DNA of 64,000 nucleotides from an uncultured Deferribacteres bacterium. Lineage in GTDB: Bacteria > Zhuqueibacterota > JdFR-76 > DREG01. The position numbers and the translations under genes were made by a program. This document shows positions 27,088 through 36,913 of the stretch, piece by piece (the first letter of the stretch is position 1; every line of letters begins with the position of its first letter). Below the pieces are notes generated by a model. It worked only from the letters and a program-made list of their open reading frames with translations, had not been told where the DNA came from and did not search any database. Where the stretch lies: the NCBI GenBank assembly GCA_913009825.1, contig CAJVYQ010000024.1, positions 1 to 64,000 of the forward strand, in the 5' to 3' direction.

Positions 27088-28294
27088 AGTTTGAAGAAAC
27101 AGAAGTTTTTCCGGCCCGGACTCTTTCTCCGGTTAATTCATTTACAACTTTTTTATAATCCGGTTCCCACGTCAGATTTTTACATAGTTGAAAAGCATTT
27201 TCAATAAGCGTCTGTCTTTGCAACGGCGAAGTATGAAGGCTGATTATTTTTTCCGCTAAATTTTTATAATTTTCCGGTTCAAAAAAACAGATGCTTTCAT
27301 CGTTCATATAGTATTCAATTCCCGGCAATCTGGAAACAACCAGCGGAACCCTCAAATAGCCGCATTCCAGAATTCTCTGCGGGAAATTAATGACTGTAAA
27401 TTCGGTTTTTCGATTGGGAATTACCACCACTGAGGATTGTCTAATAATATCGGGAATCTGATCTATATTTACAAAACCACGCCAGTCGATTTTTCCGGCA
27501 ATGTTTTCTTGTTCAGCGATTGCCCGGCATTGATTGACATAATCGGATTCACCATCGCCGATGATAACCATGCGGGCATCAGGTATCTTCTCTGTTACAA
27601 TTTTAAAAGCCCGTATTGCAACATCGAGACCATGTCTCATTAGAATTGTGCCATTGTACAAAACAGTAAATCTCCGCTTCTCTGATGAACCGACCTGTTC
27701 CGCAACTTTGTCAAAGATACGTCTGTCGGGGGAATTCATCACAATATCTATTTTTTCGCTACGGAACCCTCTACCGGAAAACGCCTGCTTAAACCCTTCG
27801 TTCGGCGTTATTATTTTATCCGCCAGCGCAACACTTAACTTTTCAATCAAGCGGATCAAAGCAAGAAAAATAAAATCATAACGGGTTTTAAATTTTGTCA
27901 GGTAGAGCTCGAATGAAGGGTCTTCCCAATCCATCAGAAGTCTTGCTCCCAATAGTTTGGGAATGACACCTGAGAACATGAGTATTTCCGGCATAACAAA
28001 TATCTGAACCATTTTATAGCGATTTCTAAAATAGAGCCAGGCTGCAACCGAAAATGTGCAACCTAAAAGAGCGGTATATTCATACAGATACCTCAATTGA
28101 TTTTTACGTTTTTTATGGACGGGCACAGTAAAGAACCGCAGGCGTTCCGAATTTTCATACTTATTTTCAGCATCGGAAGGGGAAAGGCATATCACATCGA
28201 CTAAAAAGCCCTGATCTATTAATGCCGCCGCTTCACGCTGAGGACGCGGATCCTGATTAAAATATTTGAACATGATGAAAAGAATGCGATTCAC
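27080..28294 (-). CDS. Family 4 glycosyltransferase
   Basis: 404 aa, GTG start at 28294 with AGGA 7 bases upstream. GT-B fold: an N-terminal domain (MFKYFNQDPRPQREAAAL) and a C-terminal nucleotide-sugar domain with LYNGTILMRHGLDVAI, RMVIIGDGES and the glycine/acid block ending in RILECGYLRVPLV. It adds one sugar to the lipid-linked repeat unit. An ACCTGAAT-family element separates it from wzc upstream. Confidence 0.87.
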   Translation of the reverse strand: MNRILFIMFKYFNQDPRPQREAAALIDQGFLVDVICLSPSDAENKYENSERLRFFTVPVHKKRKNQLRYLYEYTALLGCTFSVAAWLYFRNRYKMVQIFVMPEILMFSGVIPKLLGARLLMDWEDPSFELYLTKFKTRYDFIFLALIRLIEKLSVALADKIITPNEGFKQAFSGRGFRSEKIDIVMNSPDRRIFDKVAEQVGSSEKRRFTVLYNGTILMRHGLDVAIRAFKIVTEKIPDARMVIIGDGESDYVNQCRAIAEQENIAGKIDWRGFVNIDQIPDIIRQSSVVVIPNRKTEFTVINFPQRILECGYLRVPLVVSRLPGIEYYMNDESICFFEPENYKNLAEKIISLHTSPLQRQTLIENAFQLCKNLTWEPDYKKVVNELTGERVRAGKTSVSSNYA

Positions 28295-28346
28295 AATTTA
28301 TCCTGAAGCCATTTGACCAAGTACAAAGACTCACTTTCTTATTCTG

Positions 28347-28465
28347 ACCTAAATTGAGCGATTGTAGGGCGATTCGCTGAATCGCCAGCCGTATTTGTAT
28401 TAAAAATGAAAATCCGTTTAGTAAAAAAAACAAGGTCAAAAACAAGAGAATCGCTTAATTAAGGT
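28347..28465 (+). mobile_element. 119-bp ACCTGAAT-family element overlapping the wzc stop codon
   Basis: Ends ACCTAAATTGAGCGATT and AATCGCTTAATTAAGGT; the inside matches the 34715-34833 copy almost base for base. The right terminus reads into the 3' end of the wzc gene (28455-30623): its last codons and TAA stop (28455-28457) lie inside the terminal repeat. Confidence 0.88.
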
Positions 28466-30623
28466 TATAATAGTCGTCGTAGTAACCATATACATTTTTA
28501 AAATCGACATCATTTAAAATTGTACCGATAATCTTTGCATTACTATTAACTAATAATTGTTTCGCTTTTAAGGCGGCGCTATAGGTTGTATTACCCGATT
28601 TAATGACCAAACAAACGCCGTCGACTTCCTTGCTCAAGATGGTGGTATCGGTTGTTACGGCAATAATTGGCGGACTATCGATAATGATTATATCGTATCT
28701 TTTCTTCAATTCACTGAGAATCTCTTTCATCCTTTGGGAATTTAATAATTCCGCAGGATTGGGCGGCAACGTTCCGCTGGGAATAACACTGAAATTAGGC
28801 TGCCACATCTCCCGGATCGTTTCATCAAGATGATTTTTTTTAATTAACACATTCGTTAATCCCGGTTCTTTACTTAAGTTTAAAACATTATGAACCATGG
28901 AACGCCTGAGATCACAGTCGATCAAAATTGTTTTTTTACCGGCTAAATTGAACGCGTATGCCATATTGATAGCATTTAATGTCTTCCCTTCCCCGGGACT
29001 TGCGCTGGTTATCAAAATACTTTTTAAAAAATTATCCGCATTGACAAAACTGATATTAATCTGCAGCATCCGATATGCTTCGGACAGATGAGACTTGCTG
29101 TTGGAATGGTTTAACAACTTCTCCGCATAAGATTCTTTGGTATGCTTATCTTTTTTTACCAGAGGTAGTTTACTGTTCGAAATGGACGGCACCGATGTAA
29201 GAACGGAAAGATTGATATAATTTTCCACATCCTCCTGGGATTTTATTGAGTTGTCGAGTGTTTCAAGAATGAATGCCAATCCGATCCCGAAGAATAATCC
29301 AAGCAGAACACCTAAAAGAAGATTGCGTTTTTTCTTTGGACTGATCGGGTCTTTCGGTGTATTGGCCGGATCGACAATATGAATATCACCTACTTTGCTG
29401 GCTTCTGAAATCCGCGCTTCCTGTAATTTTTCCTGGAGTAAATTGAAAATATTTCTATTAACTTCCATATCTCTCAAATGATGGGCTAACTGCATCTCCT
29501 GTTTTGGAAGCATCTGCAGTTTGGCATTGTAATCGTTTAAGATTTTTTCCAGCGCCTGTTTTCTGGCAATATTCGTTTCTAATGCCAACTCGGTGTTGAT
29601 GGATTCCTGAACTAAATTGCGGACTTGAGACAACGGGTCTAACAAATCATTGCTTTTATTGACATTCAATTGGTTTGTTATTATCACGTGTTTAACTGAA
29701 TCAATCTCAAGTTTTAATTTCATCATTTTCCGGGGATCGACACCATCACTCCCTGCCTGATCTAAAGAATACTCTTTTTCCAGCTCTAAAAGCTTTTGTT
29801 TTAATCTCTGTATAGAAGGATCGGAAGTGATTTTGAAGAAAGGATTTTCTTCCCTGATCTTTTGGTCGATGAATCTTTTTTGCTGCGTAAGTGCGGAAAT
29901 TTCTGTTTTTACCTGATTGAAGTTTATCTCCGCATCCGTAATACGGCTAAGAATTTCAGTTGAAGTTTCAGTTAAAGAAACCATTGTATTTTTTTCTCTG
30001 AAAGCCTGCAGCTCTTTTTCAGCTTTGTTTAATTTATTTTGAAAAACTTTTAACTGTTCTTCAATAAAATTACGGATATTTGAAGTCTCTTCTTTTTTCT
30101 TTCGCAGGTTCCACTTTAATACATGCCTTACGTATGCATTGGCTATGATTCTTGCTGCAACCGGATCACTTGCCTGTACTTTCACTTTCAAAACATCGCT
30201 TCCGCGAACTCCCGATACATTCAGATTCTGTTGCAGTATTTCTGCAATAAATTTTTCTTTTGAGAAATCGGAAGGCAGCGGATCAGGAAATTTATATATA
30301 CCGATTACATTTTTCGGCAATTCCCGGGCTACTTGTTCCGCTATTGTCCGGCTTCTGATCTGTTCTGTCATATTGATGATGGCACTTTTGTTATAGAACG
30401 GTTGTCCCACATCAAGCGCAAACATAGTATCTTTAGGCTCTTCATACAGAATTGTCGCTTCGGATTCATAGATGGAAGTTGTATATAAAGTAAAAAGCGC
30501 CGTCAGAATAACAATTGTAATCATAGAAATGATTACAACCCATTTCCTTTTTCTGATTGTATTTAAATACGCTAATAATTCCGACTCTTTAGGTACATTA
30601 ATTTGTGAATTCAACTTTTTCAT
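28455..30623 (-). CDS. wzc: Wzc-like chain-length regulator and tyrosine autokinase
   Basis: 722 aa. Wzz domain with a first membrane helix (about 33-55), a long coiled-coil periplasmic region (about 170-400), a second helix (about 425-445, NLLLGVLLGLFFGIGLAFI), and a cytoplasmic BY-kinase: Walker A SPGEGKTL (about 541-548), A' ILIDCDLRR and Walker B IIIIDSPPI. The tail YGYYDDYYNLN is the expected tyrosine cluster. GGAG precedes the ATG. The protein controls polymer length and export together with Wza. The last residues and stop come from an inserted element. Confidence 0.93.
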   Translation of the reverse strand: MKKLNSQINVPKESELLAYLNTIRKRKWVVIISMITIVILTALFTLYTTSIYESEATILYEEPKDTMFALDVGQPFYNKSAIINMTEQIRSRTIAEQVARELPKNVIGIYKFPDPLPSDFSKEKFIAEILQQNLNVSGVRGSDVLKVKVQASDPVAARIIANAYVRHVLKWNLRKKKEETSNIRNFIEEQLKVFQNKLNKAEKELQAFREKNTMVSLTETSTEILSRITDAEINFNQVKTEISALTQQKRFIDQKIREENPFFKITSDPSIQRLKQKLLELEKEYSLDQAGSDGVDPRKMMKLKLEIDSVKHVIITNQLNVNKSNDLLDPLSQVRNLVQESINTELALETNIARKQALEKILNDYNAKLQMLPKQEMQLAHHLRDMEVNRNIFNLLQEKLQEARISEASKVGDIHIVDPANTPKDPISPKKKRNLLLGVLLGLFFGIGLAFILETLDNSIKSQEDVENYINLSVLTSVPSISNSKLPLVKKDKHTKESYAEKLLNHSNSKSHLSEAYRMLQINISFVNADNFLKSILITSASPGEGKTLNAINMAYAFNLAGKKTILIDCDLRRSMVHNVLNLSKEPGLTNVLIKKNHLDETIREMWQPNFSVIPSGTLPPNPAELLNSQRMKEILSELKKRYDIIIIDSPPIIAVTTDTTILSKEVDGVCLVIKSGNTTYSAALKAKQLLVNSNAKIIGTILNDVDFKNVYGYYDDYYNLN

Positions 30624-30773
30624 CTATAACTCCAATACCATTCAGGACTTTTATATTCCATATCTTTTCACAAATCATTCATACTGTAAGGCGACGAGAC
30701 TCGTCGCTCTGCAAACCAACTGATTGAAAAACTTTGCTAAAAAAACAAGCTTTTACAATGAAATAATATATTG

Positions 30774-31700
30774 TCAGTTACGGCTGCGTACAATGATGTA
30801 ATAGAGCATCGCAAAAGTTGAAATATCCCTGACAAATCCCATAACACGACCCCACGCGATAGCCTTTTTCGGGATATAAACCACATCTCCCGGTCCGACT
30901 GTCGGAATATTCTTATACGCTTTATTATCTAATATTTCTTTAATATTGAGACGTATCTCTTTGGTTTCATCACCATTCCAGGAGACCATTTTTATTTTAT
31001 TCAAATTCGCCTCATTTGTCGCGCCGCCGGCCATAAAAATGACATCCAATACGGTTGTATGAAAGGAAACCTCGTAACTGCCGGGATTTTCAACACATCC
31101 CAGCACTTTTACATTTGTCGCCAGCGGATTGCCGGAGACAACAATTACATCTCCGTCTTTCAGTAATGGTAAGGAAGAAGGGTCGCCATTTTCGTAGAAT
31201 TTTTCTATATTCACAATTGTTTCGGTTTTATTTTGTTCCTCCATCCGGATTAACTTTATTTTCGACAGTTGCGCCCCGGCGGTGAATCCTCCTGCTGCGG
31301 TAATAGCGCCCTGAAGCGTTACTGTGTTGGCAATGGGGTATAAACCCGGCATTGCTACCTGCCCCAGAACAGTTACTTTAATGGGATAACTTTCGCTGAA
31401 ACGAACCATCACCATCGGTGTCCTTTCCAGATATTTTGACAGCTGAGCAACAAGAATCCTCTGAAACTGGCGGATGGGAATTCCATCTAAAGGCAACCCC
31501 AGCATGGAAGGAAAATCGATTGTTCCGTCAGATTTTACAACAACAGTCTGATTTAATTCTTCAGAACCATACACATTTATCTCAAGCGCATCACCCGGTT
31601 TAATAACGCGCTCCCGGCTTAATACCGATGAAAAAGACGACAGGATAACAAAAAATAGAATTGTGAAAAAATAGATGAAAAATTTCATTTTTCTTCCCAT
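30774..31700 (-). CDS. wza: Polysaccharide export outer-membrane protein (Wza-like)
   Basis: 308 aa (an ATG at 31688 is an alternative start). Signal peptide (about 5-28), the polysaccharide-export domain (VIKPGDALEINVYGSEELNQ) and two SLBB-type domains (VTVLGQVAMPGLYPI and VKVLGCVENPGSYEV). A hydrophobic C-terminal segment follows VYIPKKAIAWG. No lipobox Cys is seen. It forms the periplasm-outer-membrane export channel with the Wzc protein. It starts 4 bases after the NadE-type gene. Confidence 0.9.
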   Translation of the reverse strand: MGRKMKFFIYFFTILFFVILSSFSSVLSRERVIKPGDALEINVYGSEELNQTVVVKSDGTIDFPSMLGLPLDGIPIRQFQRILVAQLSKYLERTPMVMVRFSESYPIKVTVLGQVAMPGLYPIANTVTLQGAITAAGGFTAGAQLSKIKLIRMEEQNKTETIVNIEKFYENGDPSSLPLLKDGDVIVVSGNPLATNVKVLGCVENPGSYEVSFHTTVLDVIFMAGGATNEANLNKIKMVSWNGDETKEIRLNIKEILDNKAYKNIPTVGPGDVVYIPKKAIAWGRVMGFVRDISTFAMLYYIIVRSRN

Positions 31701-31704
31701 AAAT

Positions 31705-32667
31705 TTATAGCGGTTCGGTTCGCAAATATTCTGTTGTTTTCTTTTTACGTTGAATATCTTTAATGACGTTTTCCACTTGAGTCGGAGTAAGTTTTAACAC
31801 GCCGGCGATGGTTTCCACAGGTACTCCTTTTTCCCAACCGGACCAGATTCTGTCTAAAATGTCAAAAGAAAGACGAAAGAAAAATTCTTCCTGGGTTTGT
31901 TCTGCGCTGTATGTGTCGGTAGTCGGCGTCCGTCGTTGAATTTCTTCCGGAATGTCCAGATATTTCGCTAATTGGAAAACCTGCGTTTTAAACAGATGAG
32001 CTATCGGTTTCACATCGGCGCCGCCATCGCCATATTTCACAAAAAACCCCAATTCATGCTCATTTTTATTCCCGGTTCCAATAACGGCATAATTTCTTGC
32101 TTCTGCATGATAATACAACATGCTCATTCTGCTTCTTTGTTTAAAATTGGAAGCTGCGACAATCTGTAGATATTCTTTAACAGGCAATCTCGTTTTTTTC
32201 TCTTTCCCGTCCGGGGATATAATTGTGACATAAAATAGACTCAGTGTGTTTTTATCCAGGATGTTTGTAGGAATTGTAATTTTAGCTTTATAGCTGCTGT
32301 TATATTCCGGAAAGATGCTTTTAATTGCCTCATCTCTTCTTGTGTAACATCCGAATCCTGCAATGGAAAGCGTCATATCTTCGATGATATAGTTCACACG
32401 AAACCGGTTTGCCAGAGTTTTGGCAAGATCCAGACTGTCTGTACTGGAATCTTGCTCCGGCATCAATATGCCAACCACTTTTTCCGGCCCAAAAGCTCCG
32501 GTACATAATGCCAACACAACGGATGAATCGATTCCACCACTGATTCCAACAACCGCTCCTCTTTTTCGTAATCGATGATTTACACTGTATTTCAGTTTGC
32601 TAACGATATTTTCAGTTTCATTTTTTACATCAATATTTATTGAATCTTTTGTGAATTCCATTGTCAC
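31705..32667 (-). CDS. NAD synthetase-family (NadE-type) ATP pyrophosphatase
   Basis: 320 aa. The PP-loop SGGIDSS (43-49), the GTGNKNEHELGFFVKYGDGGADVKPI block and LFKTQVFQLAKYLDIP are diagnostic of ammonia-dependent NAD synthetase. There is no glutaminase domain. The position between AsnB-type and Wza genes is unusual for cofactor synthesis. It could supply NAD or amidate a sugar acid or carrier in the locus. Enzyme family is clear; substrate in this setting is not. Confidence 0.85.
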   Translation of the reverse strand: MTMEFTKDSINIDVKNETENIVSKLKYSVNHRLRKRGAVVGISGGIDSSVVLALCTGAFGPEKVVGILMPEQDSSTDSLDLAKTLANRFRVNYIIEDMTLSIAGFGCYTRRDEAIKSIFPEYNSSYKAKITIPTNILDKNTLSLFYVTIISPDGKEKKTRLPVKEYLQIVAASNFKQRSRMSMLYYHAEARNYAVIGTGNKNEHELGFFVKYGDGGADVKPIAHLFKTQVFQLAKYLDIPEEIQRRTPTTDTYSAEQTQEEFFFRLSFDILDRIWSGWEKGVPVETIAGVLKLTPTQVENVIKDIQRKKKTTEYLRTEPL

Positions 32668-32718
32668 GCTCTCACATTTTATGATGAAGGTTTCAGTAAA
32701 AAATGATTGATAAAATTT

Positions 32719-34674
32719 TTAGGTGTTTTTGTGATTAGCTGTTTGCCCCTTTTCGATAAAATGAAAATGTAATAACTGGGTTGAAATGATACCGATCAAT
32801 GCCATTTCATCTCGAACCGCGATATTTTTAATCGAATTGTGTTCTACTTTGGTCTTTAATTTTTTGATGGAATCCGGATTGAAATAGCCGTAGGAGTTTA
32901 TTTTTTCATCGGTTAGCATGGAAGATGCGATACTGCCATTTTTATTCATAAAATATCGACTAACCGGTGCCCGATAGGGCTGCTTTTCCCGTTGAACGAT
33001 GGATTTTGGGAGTATCTTTGCAAATGTCTTTTTTAAAATGTACTTTTCATTTAGTACTTTCATTTTATAACGGGGCGGAATTGCATTCGCAAATTCAATC
33101 ACCCGGTGATCCAGGAACGGAAACCGGCCTTCTATGGAATGCCCCATCATCATACGATCGCCTTGAGAAGACAACAGATAGCCGGGAAGAAACAGACACA
33201 TCTCCAAATATTGAACACGGGAGAAAGGATGCCATCTGTGAATATCGGCATCAATGTACTGGTTCAAAGCGTTAAAAATTTGTTCATTATCATCAAACTT
33301 ATTCTGGTATACTTTATGGAAGAATTTTTTTATCTGCGCTGTATTATGCCAGCGAATTTTGTGCGAATAGTAGATATTTTCAGTGTCTTCCAGACCTCTC
33401 TTAAAAAATAGCTTCCAAAAATTTTGTGTCTGAGAGGAATTGTTATTTATATATGGATATAGTTTTGATAATAAAAGCGGGCGTAAGTTCGATTCCGGGT
33501 TTTTTGCCCAGAAACGGCGAACTTTGTCTTCTTTGAAAATATTATAACCGCCAAAAACTTCATCTGCTCCTTCGCCGGTTAAGACTACTTTGATATTATT
33601 TTTACGGACCAAATCAGACAGTATAAATAAAGGAACCGGCGCGGTTCGAAGAATCGGCTTCTCTGTAAATCGTATCACATCGGAAAACAGCTTACCAATT
33701 GTTTTCTGATCAACCTCTGTCATTCTATGGTCGGTGTGTAAATGTTTTACCATCTCCATCTGATAAGATCGCTCATCAAAAGCGGGGTCTGCAAATGCGA
33801 CGGAGAATGTAATTAAATCATTATTATGATATTTTTTAACCAGTGCGGTAATAATGGAGGAATCGATCCCGCCACTCAGGTATGCTGCCACAGGGACATC
33901 CGCCCGTAAGCGAAGAGTAACGGCATCGTACAATAATTCTTCCAACCTTTTTTTATAATAAAGCAGAGGCCTGTCATCGTATTCATTTTCATCAGGAAAT
34001 TGAAGTTTCCAGTATTGGCAGGATTTTATACCCTTTTGGGAAACGGACAAAAATGAACCGGGCGCTATTTCATATACATTCTTAAAAACAGTTGTGGGAG
34101 GAATGTTTACCCAGAGAGTAAATATCTGATTTATTCCGGCAAAATCGAATTCCGGCTTGCTGCCATTGTAGCAAAAAATGGCTTTCATCTCTGAAGCAAA
34201 CAGAAAGGCACCATCTTTTAATAAAGTGTAAAACAACGGACGAATCCCCATTCGATCCCGATAAAGAAGCAATTCTTCTTTGTTGCTGTCCCATAACGCA
34301 ATGGCAAATTGCCCGTTCAGCAGATTTACAAAATCAGATCCGTACTCTTCATAAGCATGAACAATCACTTCAGTATCGCTTTTTGTGCGAAAGAGATGAC
34401 CTTGCTTAAGGAGCTGTTCTCGAAGCTCGAGGTAATTGAAAATTTCACCGTTAAAGATAACCTGTATCGAATTGTTCTCGTTGCTAATTGGTTGTTTTCC
34501 GCCTTCAATATCGATGATACTCAGACGAGATTGGGCAAAACCGATTTTTTTTGAACAAAAATATCCAATATCATCCGGACCGCGATGAACTAACACGGAT
34601 ATCATCTTTTCTAATTGTTTTATCTTAATAGATTTGTTTCGTTTGGTGTTTAAAATTCCTGCGATCCCACACAT
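32719..34674 (-). CDS. Asparagine synthetase-type glutamine amidotransferase
   Basis: 651 aa. N-terminal class II glutaminase with Cys2 (MCGIAGIL), RLSIID and GEIFNY blocks; C-terminal synthetase domain with PP-loop LSGGIDSS (about 263-269) and LTGEGADEVFGGY. Exopolysaccharide loci with exosortase A commonly carry such an amidotransferase, thought to amidate a polymer sugar acid rather than aspartate. That is the likely role here too, by analogy. Confidence 0.88.
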   Translation of the reverse strand: MCGIAGILNTKRNKSIKIKQLEKMISVLVHRGPDDIGYFCSKKIGFAQSRLSIIDIEGGKQPISNENNSIQVIFNGEIFNYLELREQLLKQGHLFRTKSDTEVIVHAYEEYGSDFVNLLNGQFAIALWDSNKEELLLYRDRMGIRPLFYTLLKDGAFLFASEMKAIFCYNGSKPEFDFAGINQIFTLWVNIPPTTVFKNVYEIAPGSFLSVSQKGIKSCQYWKLQFPDENEYDDRPLLYYKKRLEELLYDAVTLRLRADVPVAAYLSGGIDSSIITALVKKYHNNDLITFSVAFADPAFDERSYQMEMVKHLHTDHRMTEVDQKTIGKLFSDVIRFTEKPILRTAPVPLFILSDLVRKNNIKVVLTGEGADEVFGGYNIFKEDKVRRFWAKNPESNLRPLLLSKLYPYINNNSSQTQNFWKLFFKRGLEDTENIYYSHKIRWHNTAQIKKFFHKVYQNKFDDNEQIFNALNQYIDADIHRWHPFSRVQYLEMCLFLPGYLLSSQGDRMMMGHSIEGRFPFLDHRVIEFANAIPPRYKMKVLNEKYILKKTFAKILPKSIVQREKQPYRAPVSRYFMNKNGSIASSMLTDEKINSYGYFNPDSIKKLKTKVEHNSIKNIAVRDEMALIGIISTQLLHFHFIEKGQTANHKNT

Positions 34675-34710
34675 GGTCTATAGCGTCCCGGATGTACCGT
34701 TTTTTCTATT

Positions 34711-34837
34711 TTAAACCTGAATTGAGCGATTGTAGGGCGATTCGCTGAACCGCCGGCCGTATTTGTATAAAAAATGAAAATCTGTTTAGTAAAAAAAACA
34801 AGGTCAAAAGCAAGAGAATCGCTCAATTCAGGTTTAA
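34711..34837 (+). mobile_element. ACCTGAAT-family element with extended perfect ends
   Basis: Ends TTAAACCTGAATTGAGCGAT and ATCGCTCAATTCAGGTTTAA are perfect inverted repeats of at least 20 bases. The inside matches the 28347-28465 copy. It lies between the AsnB-type gene start (34674) and the stop of the ATPase gene (34842). No protein encoded. Confidence 0.88.
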
Positions 34838-34841
34838 GTTG

Positions 34842-35672
34842 TTAGTTTTTTGTCTGATGAAGAATTTTTTTTATCTCATGCAAACAAACATCATCGGTTT
34901 TAACCTTTTCTATTATTTCCCGATCAATTGTTTTTACCGATTGTAGAAATCCTATAACAAGTGCATTATTACACAGAATATTGATACGTCGCGGCAATCC
35001 GTTTGAGTATCGGAAAATCGCTTCAACAGCCTCTTCCGAAAACGGATTTTCAAAATTATCATTTTGTCTGGCAACGGAGAGCCGGTGTTTTATATAATAT
35101 CTTATTTCATCATAATTTAAATTATGCAGAAAAATATATTTTTTAAGATCATACCATAAATTTCCGTATTCGGGATTCTGTAATTTTTCCTTAAGTTCAT
35201 TTTGTCCGAATAAAATAATTTTGATCTTGTTTTTTAAAAAAAGTTGAATCAAATCAAAAATGCCACGTGGAAGAAGGTGCGCATCATCCAAAATCAAAAT
35301 GCTGTTTCCGCCATATTTAAGTATCTGTTTAATGCGGCTCTGATGCTGTGAAAACAGATCATCCCTTGAATCATCCGTCTTTGTTAATTCGCATAGATTA
35401 TAATATTCTTCAACGAATTCATAGGAGCTTTCACCAGGTTCCAGCAGAACTTTTATCCGGTAGTTTACTGACAGTCGCTCAATTAAACCTTTTATAATGG
35501 TTGTCTTCCCCGAACCACGATCTCCCAACACAACAATGAAATTGTTCTTTTGGTGAATGGAAGCAAGGATTTCGGAAAAAACAAGTTTTGTGTTTGGGAC
35601 AGCAGGAATATATTTAAGATTTGGCTCGAGATTAAATGGAATCTCTTTTAAATGGTAAAATTTTAAATACAT
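34842..35672 (-). CDS. ExeA-like AAA ATPase of exosortase-type exopolysaccharide loci
   Basis: 276 aa. Opening MYLKFYHLKEIPFNLEPNL is the typical start of secretion-type ATPases found in PEP-CTERM/exosortase loci. Walker A GDRGSGKTT (50-58), Walker B SILILDDAHLL and sensor LFGQNELKEKL follow, then a winged-helix-like end. The family usually has a C-terminal extension that is short here. It is probably a regulatory or assembly ATPase for polymer export. Confidence 0.85.
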   Translation of the reverse strand: MYLKFYHLKEIPFNLEPNLKYIPAVPNTKLVFSEILASIHQKNNFIVVLGDRGSGKTTIIKGLIERLSVNYRIKVLLEPGESSYEFVEEYYNLCELTKTDDSRDDLFSQHQSRIKQILKYGGNSILILDDAHLLPRGIFDLIQLFLKNKIKIILFGQNELKEKLQNPEYGNLWYDLKKYIFLHNLNYDEIRYYIKHRLSVARQNDNFENPFSEEAVEAIFRYSNGLPRRINILCNNALVIGFLQSVKTIDREIIEKVKTDDVCLHEIKKILHQTKN

Positions 35673-35699
35673 ATTATTCTGAGTTAAGTAACAAAAAAG

Positions 35700-36884
35700 T
35701 TATGCTGCTTTTCGGGGTTTTTTTCTTTCAAAAAGGTCATCCCGAATGAAATTAACAATCGCGGGAAATGTTTTTAACAATATCTTTAAATCATTCCGGA
35801 AAGATCTACGTTTTTTGTATCTGATATCATACCTGATCATCTCCTTAAAGGTCGTTTTATTTTTACCGTTCACCTGCCACAAACCGGTCAGCCCGGGCAC
35901 CACATCGAATCTTCTGGTGTGCCATAGTTGATATTCCTCTGCCTCATAGGGTAAGCAGGGACGGGGCCCGACAAAACTCATATCTCCTCGCAAAATATTA
36001 AATATCTGTGGTAGCTCATCCAGACAGGAATTGCGCAGAAATTTCCCGAAAGGGATAATACGCGGATCGTTTTCCATGTCCAATTTTTTCATGACATTCC
36101 CGTTTTTGCTGGAGATGATTTCTCGCATCAGCTTTTCATGTGCATTTGTGGAAGCATTTACTTTCATCGTCCGAAATTTCCAAAATACGAATGGTTTACC
36201 CTGAAAACCCAGCCTCACTTGTTTGAAGAATACAGGTCCGGGCGATACAATTTTAATGAAAATTGCAATAAAAATAAAGAGCGGAGAAATGGTGATAAGA
36301 ATGATACCGGCAATAAAAATGTCAAACAACCGTTTCCAGACAGGTATCGGCTGCAGAAACAGAGTATTATCGCTGCTTGCTTTGCGCACGGTGGTATTTC
36401 CACTTTTTGTGCCATCTTCTGTGACCGGTTCTTTCATCTGTTCCGATCTTTGTGATTTATTTAAGTCTCTATCAGAATCCCGATGATCTGTAAAAAACCA
36501 GTCGTCGGGATAAGTGAATATTTTGTAGGAGACTTCTTTGCAGGGAAGTTCCCGGCAAATGGAAGTTGCCAATCTTTTGGCGCCTTCGGCCGCTGTATCC
36601 GGGAGGAAAACAGCCAGACTTAACTGATTGAACCAACCGGGGACATCCGTTTCCCGTAATCTTCCGGTCAAAGATGTGATGAATTCATCAATCAAATGTT
36701 CAACGTTTTTATTTTCTCTTACATAAAAAATAATCAGTGAGAAAACATGACCGTTCCGGTCGGCGCGTGAACGTTCCCGCTCGATTACGGATCTTAATTG
36801 CCTGGGAGTGAGCACCCCGTTTTCACCGCTTCTCTCTCCGTTTACAGAATGAGTGAAATGCAAAAATAAATTTTTAAATGTCAT
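35700..36884 (-). CDS. Initiating sugar transferase with degenerate GGDEF-like N-terminal domain
   Basis: 394 aa from the ATG at 36884 (GGGG upstream); a start at 36917 is also open. The C-terminal half (about 180-390) is a bacterial sugar transferase: PVWKRLFDIFIAGIILIT helix, KFRTM block, NSCLDELPQIFNILRGDMS and GLTGLWQVNGK. It links the first sugar-1-phosphate to undecaprenyl phosphate. The N-terminal 130 residues (RSVIERERSRADRNG, FSLIIF, GRLRETDV, LSLAVFLPDTAAEGAKRLA) follow the pattern of a GGDEF fold without the active signature. Confidence 0.82.
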   Translation of the reverse strand: MTFKNLFLHFTHSVNGERSGENGVLTPRQLRSVIERERSRADRNGHVFSLIIFYVRENKNVEHLIDEFITSLTGRLRETDVPGWFNQLSLAVFLPDTAAEGAKRLATSICRELPCKEVSYKIFTYPDDWFFTDHRDSDRDLNKSQRSEQMKEPVTEDGTKSGNTTVRKASSDNTLFLQPIPVWKRLFDIFIAGIILITISPLFIFIAIFIKIVSPGPVFFKQVRLGFQGKPFVFWKFRTMKVNASTNAHEKLMREIISSKNGNVMKKLDMENDPRIIPFGKFLRNSCLDELPQIFNILRGDMSFVGPRPCLPYEAEEYQLWHTRRFDVVPGLTGLWQVNGKNKTTFKEMIRYDIRYKKRRSFRNDLKILLKTFPAIVNFIRDDLFERKKPRKAA

Positions 36885-36913
36885 ATTAAGACCCCGGGTT
36901 CGTTTTTTTGTGA

